Below are positions 1 through 6,199 of a stretch of DNA of 46,781 bases, piece by piece. The DNA comes from a virus: positions 5,799 to 52,579 of IMG/VR virus record IMGVR_UViG_3300030085_000843; one strand, given 5' to 3'. Under the pieces are notes generated by a model. That model was not told where the DNA came from. It was given only the letters and a program-made list of their open reading frames with translations, and made no database searches. Position numbers and translations under genes: made by a program. Each line of letters starts with the position of its first letter. The first letter of the stretch is position 1.

Positions 1-173
1 TTACAAAAGGAACAAGATATAGTATAGTCGCATGGCTTCAATAAAAAATAAAATTATAAAAAAAATTTTTTTGTGGGAAATTTTTGAGAGCGTGGACCAC
101 ATATTGCAAAGACCCGGTCTATATGTCGGATTTGGGATAGTCCCGTCCATAATTTAATAAAAATGTATATATT
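1..173. other. AT-rich leader before first gene
   Basis: No open frame of note is present. It contains an A-tract/T-tract junction (about 58-72), a GTGGACCAC near-palindrome (about 93-101) and a small GGGATAGTCCC hairpin (134-144). No match to TAnnTTTG is present here, so any promoter for the first gene is either non-canonical or lies to the left of the window. The last 25 bases are A/T-only in character, as seen before most starts in this phage. Confidence 0.4.
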
Positions 174-392
174 ATGAACAAAGTAAAAATCACACATGTT
201 AGAGAAGGTGTCGACAAGAATGGACACGAGTATAAATTAGGACTGTACAATGTCACTCGTACTGTACCTATTGATAAGGACTCAGGTTGTTTAGACTTTC
301 AGAAAGAAAGTAATCCACCTTCTTGTGTTCTCCTATATGATAAGTCTCAATGGGATTTATTAACTGTAGGTTGTGAAGTAATCGTAGACTAG
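174..392 (+). CDS. hypothetical 72-aa protein
   Basis: I do not recognise this protein. It is small, mixed charged and beta-prone, with no membrane segment or signal peptide. The start is ATG after an A/T-rich leader (aaaaatgtatatatt), the usual arrangement in this genome. The stop codon TAG lies in the loop of a terminator-like hairpin (383-399), so the gene appears to be a short separate transcription unit or the end of one. It is the first of a cluster of small genes that precede the replication operon, a position where phages often keep host-takeover genes. That role is only inferred from position. Confidence 0.6.
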   Translation: MNKVKITHVREGVDKNGHEYKLGLYNVTRTVPIDKDSGCLDFQKESNPPSCVLLYDKSQWDLLTVGCEVIVD

Positions 393-412
393 TTCTACGG
401 TTTCTTTTTTTT
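383..412 (+). terminator. Rho-independent terminator after first gene
   Basis: CGTAGA (383-388) pairs perfectly with TCTACG (394-399) around a 5-base loop that includes the stop codon of the upstream gene. It is followed by G and then TTTCTTTTTTTT (401-412). Confidence 0.65.
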
Positions 413-437
413 GTAAGTCAACGTAATACAAAGTTAC

Positions 438-471
438 GGTGTGAGTGTGACAACTACTACACATTCACACC
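438..471. repeat. 12-bp inverted repeat in intergenic gap
   Basis: GGTGTGAGTGTG (438-449) pairs with CACATTCACACC (460-471), 12 bp with two G-U pairs, around a 10-base loop. It is followed by ATTTTG rather than a real T-tract, so it could be an operator, a processing site or a weak terminator. It lies between the first gene and the 32-residue membrane peptide gene. Confidence 0.5.
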
Positions 472-527
472 ATTTTGACTACAATTACAAACTTAGTAGA
501 TTATTATTATTATAAAATATATCACTT

Positions 528-626
528 ATGGGTTTAGAAGAAGATTTACAACCAAACTTTTTTGACATATTACTTATCTTTGTTATGGTAGGTTTAATGT
601 TTTATTTCTTTGGTGATTCAATGTAA
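528..626 (+). CDS. 32-aa single-pass membrane peptide
   Basis: This short frame has an ATG start after an A/T-rich leader and a TAA stop. It encodes an acidic N-terminus (MGLEEDLQPN) followed by one strongly hydrophobic segment, about residues 11-28 (FFDILLIFVMVGLMFYFF), and a GDSM tail. The composition (one clean transmembrane helix with a charged end) supports a real small membrane protein, and it fills an otherwise empty 300-base gap. I cannot assign a function. It could act on the host envelope or on another phage, but nothing in the sequence says so. Confidence 0.5.
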   Translation: MGLEEDLQPNFFDILLIFVMVGLMFYFFGDSM

Positions 627-690
627 TTTTAAAACTCACCTGAACAAGTGTTAAAACTGTTCATAATGTTTAACTTAAATAAATTTAAAA

Positions 691-951
691 ATGTCAAAAG
701 AAAAAACTGATTTATTGTTTCTATTAGAAGAAACACACGAACAAATGATGAAGATGGTTACTTGGTTAGAAAGATTACAACCAGTTAAATTAGATATGTT
801 TGAAGAACCTGTTACAGTTGATGTAACTGATGTAGAAGAAATGATGAAGACTAAACTATTTAGATTAGATAATGAAATGGTTGATGAAGATCAAACTAGT
901 CGTTCAATACTAAAAGATTTAAGAAAGTATATAAATCATCTAAAAGAATAA
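691..951 (+). CDS. hypothetical 86-aa acidic helical protein
   Basis: Not recognised. The product is soluble, strongly acidic and leucine/glutamate-rich, probably mostly alpha-helical, with no cysteines and no membrane segment. The start ATG follows the A/T-only stretch ttaaataaatttaaaa, typical for a Bacteroidetes-type start. The next gene (a lipoprotein) begins 5 bases after its stop, so the two are likely co-transcribed. Confidence 0.6.
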   Translation: MSKEKTDLLFLLEETHEQMMKMVTWLERLQPVKLDMFEEPVTVDVTDVEEMMKTKLFRLDNEMVDEDQTSRSILKDLRKYINHLKE

Positions 952-956
952 CGATT

Positions 957-1157
957 ATGAAAACAAATTATTTATCACGAATAATATACACATTACTTGT
1001 AGTGTGTGTATTATCATCGTGTGGTCTAGGTAGATCACTTAGTTATGAAGAACAACAAGATAAAATTAATTATCATAAACAATTAGACTTATTATGGATT
1101 GATTACATTCATAAAGTTGATTCAATTAGTAATGAATATTATAATAAAAAGAAATAG
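957..1157 (+). CDS. predicted 66-aa lipoprotein
   Basis: The N-terminus has a short basic region, a hydrophobic core (about residues 8-20) and a lipobox LSSC with the acceptor Cys at residue 22, so signal peptidase II processing and lipidation are expected. The mature part is about 45 residues, charged and probably helical. It would sit on the periplasmic or outer face of a host membrane. Small phage lipoproteins of this sort are known in other systems to act in superinfection exclusion (for example T5 Llp), but no sequence resemblance is claimed here. It lies 5 bases after the preceding gene and 2 bases before the next. Confidence 0.65.
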   Translation: MKTNYLSRIIYTLLVVCVLSSCGLGRSLSYEEQQDKINYHKQLDLLWIDYIHKVDSISNEYYNKKK

Positions 1158-1159
1158 TT

Positions 1160-1342
1160 ATGTTAGACTTCAGAAAAAATAGTGACTTAACACTACAACA
1201 AAAGATTATTCGTAGGGATTTAAAGATTCTATCTCTACAGAATAGGATAAAAGAATTAGAATCTAAATTAAAAATGTATCAACATGGAAATGGACAAAAA
1301 AATACTGGAGAAAAATCTTCAGATCACGAAATTACAACGTGA
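1160..1342 (+). CDS. 60-aa coiled-coil protein
   Basis: A small basic protein whose central part (about residues 12-42) shows leucine/isoleucine heptad spacing, so a coiled coil is likely. Function unknown. The start is ATG two bases after the lipoprotein stop. Its 3' end overlaps the next gene by 59 bases in another frame, more than elsewhere in this genome, so either this gene or the assigned start of the next may be slightly wrong. Both have plausible protein-like composition. Confidence 0.45.
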   Translation: MLDFRKNSDLTLQQKIIRRDLKILSLQNRIKELESKLKMYQHGNGQKNTGEKSSDHEITT

Positions 1343-1628
1343 GATAGATTTACTTACTAGTGAAAAAGTAGATCTTAATCAAAAACTTGACGATTACGCT
1401 GATGAGATAATTAGATTAACTCTTCAAGTTGGTAAGACTCATGAAGACTTTAGAAAACATTCAGAACAAATACCTATGTGGCAAATCAATGTTCTTAAAG
1501 AATGTCAAAGGTTTCTTAAGGTTCTAGAACCTACTAGGAAACAACTCTTAACAGATCTTAATCATGTTATTAAATTTTGTGAGAACAAACCAGTTGAAAA
1601 AACAATTGTGGATGGTAGTCCTGAGTAG
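1284..1628 (+). CDS. 114-aa coiled-coil protein
   Basis: Long helical protein with clear heptads in residues 3-55, then a second helical part containing a tryptophan and basic residues. Possible starts are ATG at 1284 or 1290; I keep the first. It is not a recognised family. Together with the preceding gene it forms a pair of small coiled-coil proteins, which could interact, though this is inference only. Confidence 0.55.
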   Translation: MEMDKKILEKNLQITKLQREIDLLTSEKVDLNQKLDDYADEIIRLTLQVGKTHEDFRKHSEQIPMWQINVLKECQRFLKVLEPTRKQLLTDLNHVIKFCENKPVEKTIVDGSPE

Positions 1629-1679
1629 TCGTAAGACGAAAGGGACCATTCACTTTCTTTTAATTTAAAATGTATTATT

Positions 1680-1844
1680 ATGAAAAATTTATTTGAAAAA
1701 TATAGTGCAGAATTAGTTTTTGTAACTATATGTCTAGTAACAATGTTTTGTTTATCTAGTTGCGCAAGTACACAATGTTATAATGTAGGAACAGGGAAAC
1801 CTATGACTAAAACTTGTGGTGGAGGTTGGACTGGAGGACAATAA
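1680..1844 (+). CDS. second small predicted lipoprotein, 54 aa
   Basis: The frame runs from ATG (after an A/T-rich leader ending in gtattatt) to TAA. Residues 11-28 are hydrophobic and end in a lipobox-like LSSC (acceptor Cys about residue 28). The mature peptide is only about 27 residues and is Gly/Cys-rich (CGGGWTGGQ at the end). It is similar in plan to the lipoprotein at 957-1157, but the sequences are not obviously related. A membrane-anchored peptide facing the periplasm or cell surface is the expected product; its role is unknown. Confidence 0.55.
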   Translation: MKNLFEKYSAELVFVTICLVTMFCLSSCASTQCYNVGTGKPMTKTCGGGWTGGQ

Positions 1845-1856
1845 CATTTACAATCT

Positions 1857-1936
1857 AAAACAAGGAGGTTAGTAGTAACTTAATTTTATTAACACTGCGG
1901 TTATACTTTGGGGTATCTACATCTCCTCCTTGTTTT
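1857..1936 (+). promoter_or_regulatory. closed RNA element / possible terminator
   Basis: AAAACAAGGAGG (1857-1868) pairs perfectly with CCTCCTTGTTTT (1925-1936), enclosing 56 bases. Inside are GTAG (1872-1875) with CTAC (1917-1920), TAAC (1876-1879) with GTTA (1900-1903), and a TTAAT/ATTAA hairpin (1880-1892). The 3' arm runs into a T-rich tail, so it can act as a terminator. The large, orderly interior is unusual for one and suggests a structured leader or RNA. Confidence 0.5.
1881..1896. repeat. 16-bp direct repeat, copy 1
   Basis: TAATTTTATTAACACT occurs here and again at 2241-2256, both times in intergenic DNA and both times preceded by a TTAGTA-like stretch. The repeat contains an ATTAA/TTAAT inverted core, so it could bind a dimeric protein. 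Confidence 0.5.
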
Positions 1937-1991
1937 TATTTAAACAAGTATTACACAAATTAACTGAATATTAATCTTAAAAAACAAAACA

Positions 1992-2237
1992 ATGAGTAGT
2001 AAAAAATTGTATGTTGTTACATACACAGCTAATGATGGCAATGATCACGAGATAGATAGTTGTTATCATACAAAAATCTTTGAAAAGAAATTCAATGATT
2101 TAGAACAAGCATCTAGATTCTTATCTGAATGTACCAGTTCACAAAAAAACTTAAGTATTATTTCAAATGAAGACGTAGATATAACTCCTGAGTTAAGATC
2201 ATTCGTTGATGCAGATGGAATAGAACTTTATTATTAG
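1992..2237 (+). CDS. hypothetical 81-aa protein
   Basis: Not recognised. The protein begins with a beta-prone stretch (KKLYVVTYTAN) and continues with a mixed alpha/beta pattern containing DLEQASRFL, acidic overall. There is no signal peptide. The start ATG follows cttaaaaaacaaaaca, the usual A-rich leader. It lies between the closed RNA element at 1857-1936 and the second copy of the 16-bp repeat. Confidence 0.55.
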   Translation: MSSKKLYVVTYTANDGNDHEIDSCYHTKIFEKKFNDLEQASRFLSECTSSQKNLSIISNEDVDITPELRSFVDADGIELYY

Positions 2238-2240
2238 TAC

Positions 2241-2256
2241 TAATTTTATTAACACT
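2241..2256. repeat. 16-bp direct repeat, copy 2
   Basis: Exact copy of TAATTTTATTAACACT from 1881-1896, here 18 bases upstream of the ATG of the 201-residue protein. Its position suggests it could be an operator or leader element. Confidence 0.5.
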
Positions 2257-2273
2257 TTAACACATTTTTAAAA

Positions 2274-2879
2274 ATGACAAATCAATTGAATAGTGGTAGC
2301 CTATCCACTCTAAAACTAGGTGAAGTATTACTAACTAGATTTAGAAAAGTTAGTAATGGTTTTATTTCAGTAGAACTAGCAGAAGTCAAGGAAGGCTCTC
2401 GTGGGTTATCTGCTGCTTATGTATTTAATAAATCTGACAACAGATTCTCTAGAAACTCTGCAAGAAGAGCATGGCAAAATGGTCAACTTACAGATCTAGA
2501 AGAAGCTTTGGGTGTAAAATTGGATGACAATCAAAACTGGACTATTGATGACAATGGTTATGAAGTTCTTGAAGTTAACATTCTTAATCCTGTAGCTGTT
2601 TTTGAAGGAAAAGAGTTTCCAATGAGAGTTCAAATTCAAGAAACTACTACTCCAAATGAGTGGCAATCACAAAATGTTTCTACTGCTGCTAAGAGAAAGG
2701 GAGCTGATGGAGATTATATTATGCATAAAGGTAATTACATCTTTACAAATGCCGAGGTTAAGTTCTCAGCACCAGAAGATGTATTTTTAGAGGCTGATGT
2801 TGAAGCTGTATCTACACCACAGATGGTAGTAGAAGAAAATGTAGCTGTTGACACTAGCACAGGAGAAATATTCTCTTAA
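2274..2879 (+). CDS. hypothetical 201-aa protein
   Basis: Not recognised with certainty. The protein is soluble and acidic, with a beta-rich central part (about residues 95-165) and an acidic C-terminal tail ending GEIFS. The small size, beta-rich core and short acidic tail are compatible with a nucleic-acid-binding accessory protein, but there is no diagnostic motif. It is followed at once by a strong terminator (2893-2927), so it is the last gene of its transcript. Its A/T-only leader (ttaacacatttttaaaa) matches other starts here. Confidence 0.6.
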   Translation: MTNQLNSGSLSTLKLGEVLLTRFRKVSNGFISVELAEVKEGSRGLSAAYVFNKSDNRFSRNSARRAWQNGQLTDLEEALGVKLDDNQNWTIDDNGYEVLEVNILNPVAVFEGKEFPMRVQIQETTTPNEWQSQNVSTAAKRKGADGDYIMHKGNYIFTNAEVKFSAPEDVFLEADVEAVSTPQMVVEENVAVDTSTGEIFS

Positions 2880-2892
2880 TATGTGTAAATAA

Positions 2893-2927
2893 AATGGGTA
2901 TATCATTAGGTTGGTATACCCATTTTT
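2893..2927 (+). terminator. Rho-independent terminator
   Basis: ATGGGTATA (2894-2902) pairs perfectly with TATACCCAT (2915-2923), extendable by one A-T pair, around a 12-base loop. It is followed by TTTTT. It closes the small-gene cluster just before a new promoter. Confidence 0.75.
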
Positions 2928-2929
2928 CT

Positions 2930-2937
2930 TATATTTG
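2930..2937 (+). promoter_or_regulatory. Bacteroidetes-type -7 box TATATTTG
   Basis: TATATTTG followed by C matches the TAnnTTTG(C) -7 consensus of Bacteroidetes sigma factor promoters and lies immediately after a terminator. No good TTTG -33 box is seen at 19-21 bases, so a weaker or activated promoter is possible. Transcription would begin at about 2942-2948 and run through the structured leader. Confidence 0.5.
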
Positions 2938-2964
2938 CATAGTAATTATAAGCAATTTATTTAT

Positions 2965-3051
2965 ATGTATACACAACTGCCTGATTATCAAAGACATAGA
3001 ATAATCACAATTTCAACCACAAAAACTGTTAAAGCCTTGCTTAGGGGCTAA
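2965..3051 (+). CDS. possible 28-aa leader peptide
   Basis: ATG to TAA, starting MYTQLPDYQRHR and ending VKALLRG, basic overall. The start follows an A/T-rich leader (aatttatttat). The frame lies wholly in the region between promoter and terminator, and its last codons form the 5' arm of the 3037-3060 hairpin. That arrangement would let ribosome position alter RNA folding. It may equally be a chance frame; there is no run of one regulatory codon, though threonine (4 of residues 15-21 region) is common. Confidence 0.2.
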   Translation: MYTQLPDYQRHRIITISTTKTVKALLRG

Positions 3052-3080
3052 ACTAAGCAATATATACATTTTTAAATTGT

Positions 3081-3110
3081 AAGGATAGGGGGCTTCGTGC
3101 CCCTTTTCTT
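3081..3110 (+). terminator. terminator or attenuator hairpin
   Basis: GGGGC (3089-3093) pairs with GCCCC (3099-3103) around TTCGT, followed by TTTTCTTT. Flanking AAGGA could extend pairing with the T/C-rich tail. It lies 27 bases upstream of the next ATG (3137), so readthrough would be needed to express the polymerase operon from the 2930 promoter. Confidence 0.6.
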
Positions 3111-3136
3111 TGCTTAACCTTTTAAAAAATAAAGAT

Positions 3137-3340
3137 ATGAGTACATTTGATACGATACAAATTATGCTACAGAATGGAGAAGGACAAGATTTTGTTGATG
3201 CCTATACTATAGCAAAAGAAAATAATTTAGAAACATTTACATATTGCGGAACAAAATATGATACTGAATTTGCAGGTTATATGGTTATGTTTATGCAAGG
3301 ATTTTTAAAACAATTAAAAGATGATCACATTCGTAACTAA
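3137..3340 (+). CDS. hypothetical 67-aa protein
   Basis: Not recognised. I choose the ATG at 3137, preceded by ttttaaaaaataaagat, over an upstream in-frame TTG at 3110, because that TTG lies inside the terminator tail. The protein is acidic and probably helical at both ends (IQIML and MVMFMQGFLKQL). It overlaps the DNA polymerase gene by 20 bases, indicating co-translation, so it may be a polymerase-associated factor. That suggestion rests on position alone. Confidence 0.6.
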   Translation: MSTFDTIQIMLQNGEGQDFVDAYTIAKENNLETFTYCGTKYDTEFAGYMVMFMQGFLKQLKDDHIRN

Positions 3341-5210
3341 CTCTACAAGTCTTAGTAACTCTTATAATCTTGGAACTATACAAGATGTTGTTGACTATTG
3401 TATAACAAAAGAAGTTCTTGGTGTAGACACAGAAACTGAAGGTTTTGATTTCACCTGTAAGAAAATGATTATGTTTCAGATAGGTGATGCAGACAACCAG
3501 TTTGTAATCGATACAAGACATATAAGTATTGAACCGCTAAGAGATGTATTGGAAAGTTTAACTATCACTAAGATATTTCACAATGCTAAGTTTGACTACA
3601 AGTTTATTAAAAAATGGGCAAACATAGATTGTGAAGGTATCTATGATACATTTTTGACAGAAAGAGTTATATCTTGTGGTAGACATATAGGATATGGACT
3701 TAAAGATTTATGTAAAAGATATTTAAATGTAGAACTAAATAAAGAAGTGAGAAATCAATTCATAGGTTTATCTGGTGAACCATTTAGAGATGATCAGATA
3801 GTCTATGGTGCAAAAGATGTAGAGTATTTATGTAAGATTAGAGAACTACAACTACCTAAGATAGAATCATTTAAACTAGAAAAAGTTGTTGAACTAGAAA
3901 ACTTTGCTGTAAAAGCATTTGCTGATATAGAATACAATGGTCTAGATATAGATAGAGACAAATGGGAAGTTATTGCAAAACATAGTGAGAAAGTTGCTTT
4001 AACTATGCGTGATAAACTAGATGAGTTACTTGTAAATGATCCAAGACTTAGTAAGTTTATACCTACACATATTCAAACTGATTTGTTTACAGACAATGAA
4101 GACTTGAGAAAGGTAGATATAAAATGGACTAGTCCTACACAAGTGCTGAAGATATTTAAAACTCTTGTACCAGATTTAGAAGATGTTAATGGTAAAAAGA
4201 TGTATAAATATAGACGTCAACATAATATCATTGATTTGTATGTAAAGTATAAAGAAAAGATGAAACTTGCTACATCATATGGTAAAGACTTTTTTAAGTT
4301 TGTATCTAGTGATAATAAGATTCATACTAATTTTAATCAGATATTGGATACCGGTCGTGTTGCTAGTAAGAAACCTAACATGCAACAGATACCTGCAGAT
4401 AATAAATTTAGAAACTGTTTTATTGCACCTGAAGGCTGGTGCTTTGTGTCATCAGACTATAGTAGTCAAGAGTTGAATGTCATAGCTTTTGGTAGTCAAG
4501 ATCCGGTATGGATAGATGCTCTTCAGAAAGGACAAGATCTTCACAGTGTATGTGCTGATCTAGTTTACGGCAAAGAATGGTTAGAAGGTGCAGAAGATGA
4601 CTGTGCTTTTGTCCGTCGTAAGCAAAAGTGCAGTTGTCCTAAGCACGCTAAGTTACGTACAAATGTTAAGACAATTAACTTTGGACTAGCCTATGGTATG
4701 GGTCCACATAAACTTGCAGATACTTTAGATATATCTACAAAAGATGCAGAAGCTTTAATTAAAAAATACTTTGCTGCATTTCCTGCTATTGGTGGATTCT
4801 TAGATAAGCTTGGAACCTTTGGTAAAAAGTATGGATACATTAAAACATTTCCGCCTTATAACAGACGTCGCTGGTTTCCTACTTGGTCTGCAAGAATGTA
4901 TAAAGAAGGCAGTGATAAGTTTGAACTTGGTAGTATTGAACGAGCATCAAAGAATACACCTATTCAAGGTGCATCTGCAGATATGACTAAGTTAGCTCTA
5001 GTTCTTATTAGAGATTATATTAAAAGAACTAATGCTCCTATTAAAATAGTTATGACTGTTCATGATCAGATTGACACTATTTGTAAAATAGAATATTCAG
5101 AGAAGTGGGTACGTAAAATGACAGAATTAATGGAGCTTGCAGCATTACAAGTAGTAACTAACGGTTTGCTTAAGGCAGACACAAATATTAGTAAAGTATG
5201 GGAAAAGTAA
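3321..5210 (+). CDS. family A DNA polymerase with 3'-5' exonuclease
   Basis: Replicative polymerase of the phage. The N-terminal DnaQ-like 3'-5' exonuclease has exo I D36-T-E38, exo II around N88-A-K-F-D92 and exo III Y162...D166. The polymerase domain has TGR (344-346), motif A D379-YSSQELN, motif B R446-x3-K450-x3-F454-G-x2-Y458-G459 and motif C V580-H581-D582. At 629 residues it is the length expected of a phage Pol I-type enzyme without a 5' nuclease; a separate FEN-type gene is found at 17729. Oddity: a Cys-rich insertion just before motif B, with C428, C437, C439 and H442, could bind zinc. Start: ATG at 3321 gives a complete exonuclease domain and overlaps the preceding gene by 20 bases. 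Confidence 0.95.
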   Translation: MITFVTNSTSLSNSYNLGTIQDVVDYCITKEVLGVDTETEGFDFTCKKMIMFQIGDADNQFVIDTRHISIEPLRDVLESLTITKIFHNAKFDYKFIKKWANIDCEGIYDTFLTERVISCGRHIGYGLKDLCKRYLNVELNKEVRNQFIGLSGEPFRDDQIVYGAKDVEYLCKIRELQLPKIESFKLEKVVELENFAVKAFADIEYNGLDIDRDKWEVIAKHSEKVALTMRDKLDELLVNDPRLSKFIPTHIQTDLFTDNEDLRKVDIKWTSPTQVLKIFKTLVPDLEDVNGKKMYKYRRQHNIIDLYVKYKEKMKLATSYGKDFFKFVSSDNKIHTNFNQILDTGRVASKKPNMQQIPADNKFRNCFIAPEGWCFVSSDYSSQELNVIAFGSQDPVWIDALQKGQDLHSVCADLVYGKEWLEGAEDDCAFVRRKQKCSCPKHAKLRTNVKTINFGLAYGMGPHKLADTLDISTKDAEALIKKYFAAFPAIGGFLDKLGTFGKKYGYIKTFPPYNRRRWFPTWSARMYKEGSDKFELGSIERASKNTPIQGASADMTKLALVLIRDYIKRTNAPIKIVMTVHDQIDTICKIEYSEKWVRKMTELMELAALQVVTNGLLKADTNISKVWEK

Positions 5211-5680
5211 GCCAACAGTTTGCCAATGTGACTGATACGTCGTATTATGATAAACTATCTAAAGTTTTAGAGATGGTGTCTGATATTACAGATGTACCAA
5301 AAGAACATATTAAAGGCAGACACAGACTTAGAGAAGCTGTTGATGCAAGACGTATCTATGCTGTATTGTGTAGATTACATCTTGGATTACAGTTTCAATT
5401 AATAGGTAGGTATGTAAAAAGAAATCACGCAAGTATTTTATATTATGTAGGACAACATGATATACTAATAAAAAGTGATGCTAGATACAGACGTAACTAT
5501 AATTCAGCTGAACAAATTCTATTGTCTAATTTTTCTAGTATGACTAGAACTAAAAGTTTTTTAGATTTATTAGTACAAGAAAATATAGAATTACGTGAAA
5601 AAGTTAAAACACTTAACGATAGAATGGATAAATTGGAAAAGAAGTTAACTAGAAAAGAATTAAAAAAAATATTAAGATGA
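5198..5680 (+). CDS. DnaA domain IV-like DNA-binding protein
   Basis: Residues about 37-90 resemble the C-terminal DNA-binding domain of DnaA: an IKGRHRLREAVDARRIYAVL stretch followed by the signature-like region IGRYVKRNHASILYYVGQHD, comparable to the GGRDHSTVLHA motif of bacterial DnaA. There is no ATPase domain. The C-terminal 40 residues form a basic coiled coil. Such a protein could bind DnaA-box-like sites at the phage origin and recruit replication proteins, or compete with host DnaA; both are inferences. It overlaps the polymerase gene by 13 bases and shares an ATGA start/stop with the next gene, so it is translated as part of the polymerase operon. Confidence 0.75.
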   Translation: MGKVSQQFANVTDTSYYDKLSKVLEMVSDITDVPKEHIKGRHRLREAVDARRIYAVLCRLHLGLQFQLIGRYVKRNHASILYYVGQHDILIKSDARYRRNYNSAEQILLSNFSSMTRTKSFLDLLVQENIELREKVKTLNDRMDKLEKKLTRKELKKILR

Positions 5681-5829
5681 GTACAGTAGGAATATTATTA
5701 ATATCAATATCTGGTGTAATACTAGGTATTTATATTGTTAGTCAGATAGAATGTCATATAGAAAGACGTATATCACGAAAAAACTTAAAGAAAAATTTAG
5801 AAGAGTTTGATAAACAAAGAAAAAAATAA
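5677..5829 (+). CDS. 50-aa small membrane protein
   Basis: Frame from ATG (overlapping the previous TGA stop as ATGA) to TAA. Residues 4-22 are a hydrophobic helix (VGILLISISGVILGIYIVS), followed by a strongly basic cytoplasm-type tail of about 28 residues. The start/stop overlap is good evidence for translational coupling to the DnaA-like gene. A membrane-anchored basic peptide could tether replication complexes or modify the host envelope; nothing decides between these. Confidence 0.6.
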   Translation: MSTVGILLISISGVILGIYIVSQIECHIERRISRKNLKKNLEEFDKQRKK

Positions 5830-5840
5830 CAGATCTGTTT

Positions 5841-5881
5841 AAGAAGGGTGTCCCCGCAGGTGGGGGCATTGCCTTCTTTTT
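5841..5881 (+). terminator. long two-part terminator hairpin
   Basis: AAGAAGG (5841-5847) pairs with CCTTCTT (5872-5878). Inside it, GTGTCCCC (5848-5855) pairs with GGGGGCAT (5862-5869) with G-U pairs, around loop GCAGGT. A T-run follows (5877-5881). It ends the polymerase transcript; the next gene begins 19 bases later. Confidence 0.75.
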
Positions 5882-5899
5882 AACTTAAAATTAAATATT

Positions 5900-6199
5900 A
5901 TGAACTATAAAATGAAAATTATGCCTATACATACAATTGAATGGGATGAGCATTACTACGATGTAGAATATACTTATGAAGCAGGGGAACCCTCGACTTA
6001 TGATCATCCAGGTGCTGATGCTAGTGTTGATATTAAAGCAATATGGCATGTACTAAAAGATAAAAATGGTGTGCCTGTTAATGTAGATATATTACCACTT
6101 CTTGAACAACAAGAAGGATTTGATAGGGACGAACTGCAAGAAGAAATATTAGATGAATTAGATAATAAAGAATATGACTATGAAACATATGAAGATTAA
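5900..6199 (+). CDS. hypothetical 99-aa acidic protein
   Basis: Not recognised. It is very acidic, especially in the last 30 residues (ELQEEILDELDNKEYDYETY), with a beta-prone N-terminal half. A strongly acidic small phage protein could be a DNA mimic or an interaction partner of a basic DNA-binding protein; this is speculation. The leader (taacttaaaattaaatatt) is A/T-only. It overlaps the winged-helix gene downstream by up to 26 bases. Confidence 0.6.
   Translation: MNYKMKIMPIHTIEWDEHYYDVEYTYEAGEPSTYDHPGADASVDIKAIWHVLKDKNGVPVNVDILPLLEQQEGFDRDELQEEILDELDNKEYDYETYED

Larger units (their letters stand above)
2942..3110 (+). ncRNA. candidate structured leader or small RNA
   Basis: The interval begins just after a -7 box and ends in a hairpin with a T-rich tail, so a transcript of about 160 bases is expected. 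TTGCTTAG (3037-3044) pairs perfectly with CTAAGCAA (3053-3060) around GGGCTAAA. A terminal hairpin GGGGC-TTCGT-GCCCC (3089-3103) is followed by TTTTCTTT. It also holds a 28-codon frame (2965-3051) whose stop codon lies in the loop of the first hairpin, so an attenuator with leader peptide is an alternative reading. I do not recognise a known RNA family. Confidence 0.45.

Noticed and set aside
58-72. A-tract/T-tract palindrome near the left edge as a possible origin
   Set aside because: It is a single homopolymer junction with no repeats, DnaA-like boxes or other origin features around it.
3110-3136. TTG start extending the 67-aa protein by nine residues
   Set aside because: The codon lies in the T-tail of a terminator hairpin. 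The ATG at 3137 has the usual A-rich leader.
3291-3521. Minus-strand frame opposite the start of the DNA polymerase gene
   Set aside because: It overlaps conserved exonuclease codons, and its Cys/Phe/Ile-rich product looks like a shadow frame.
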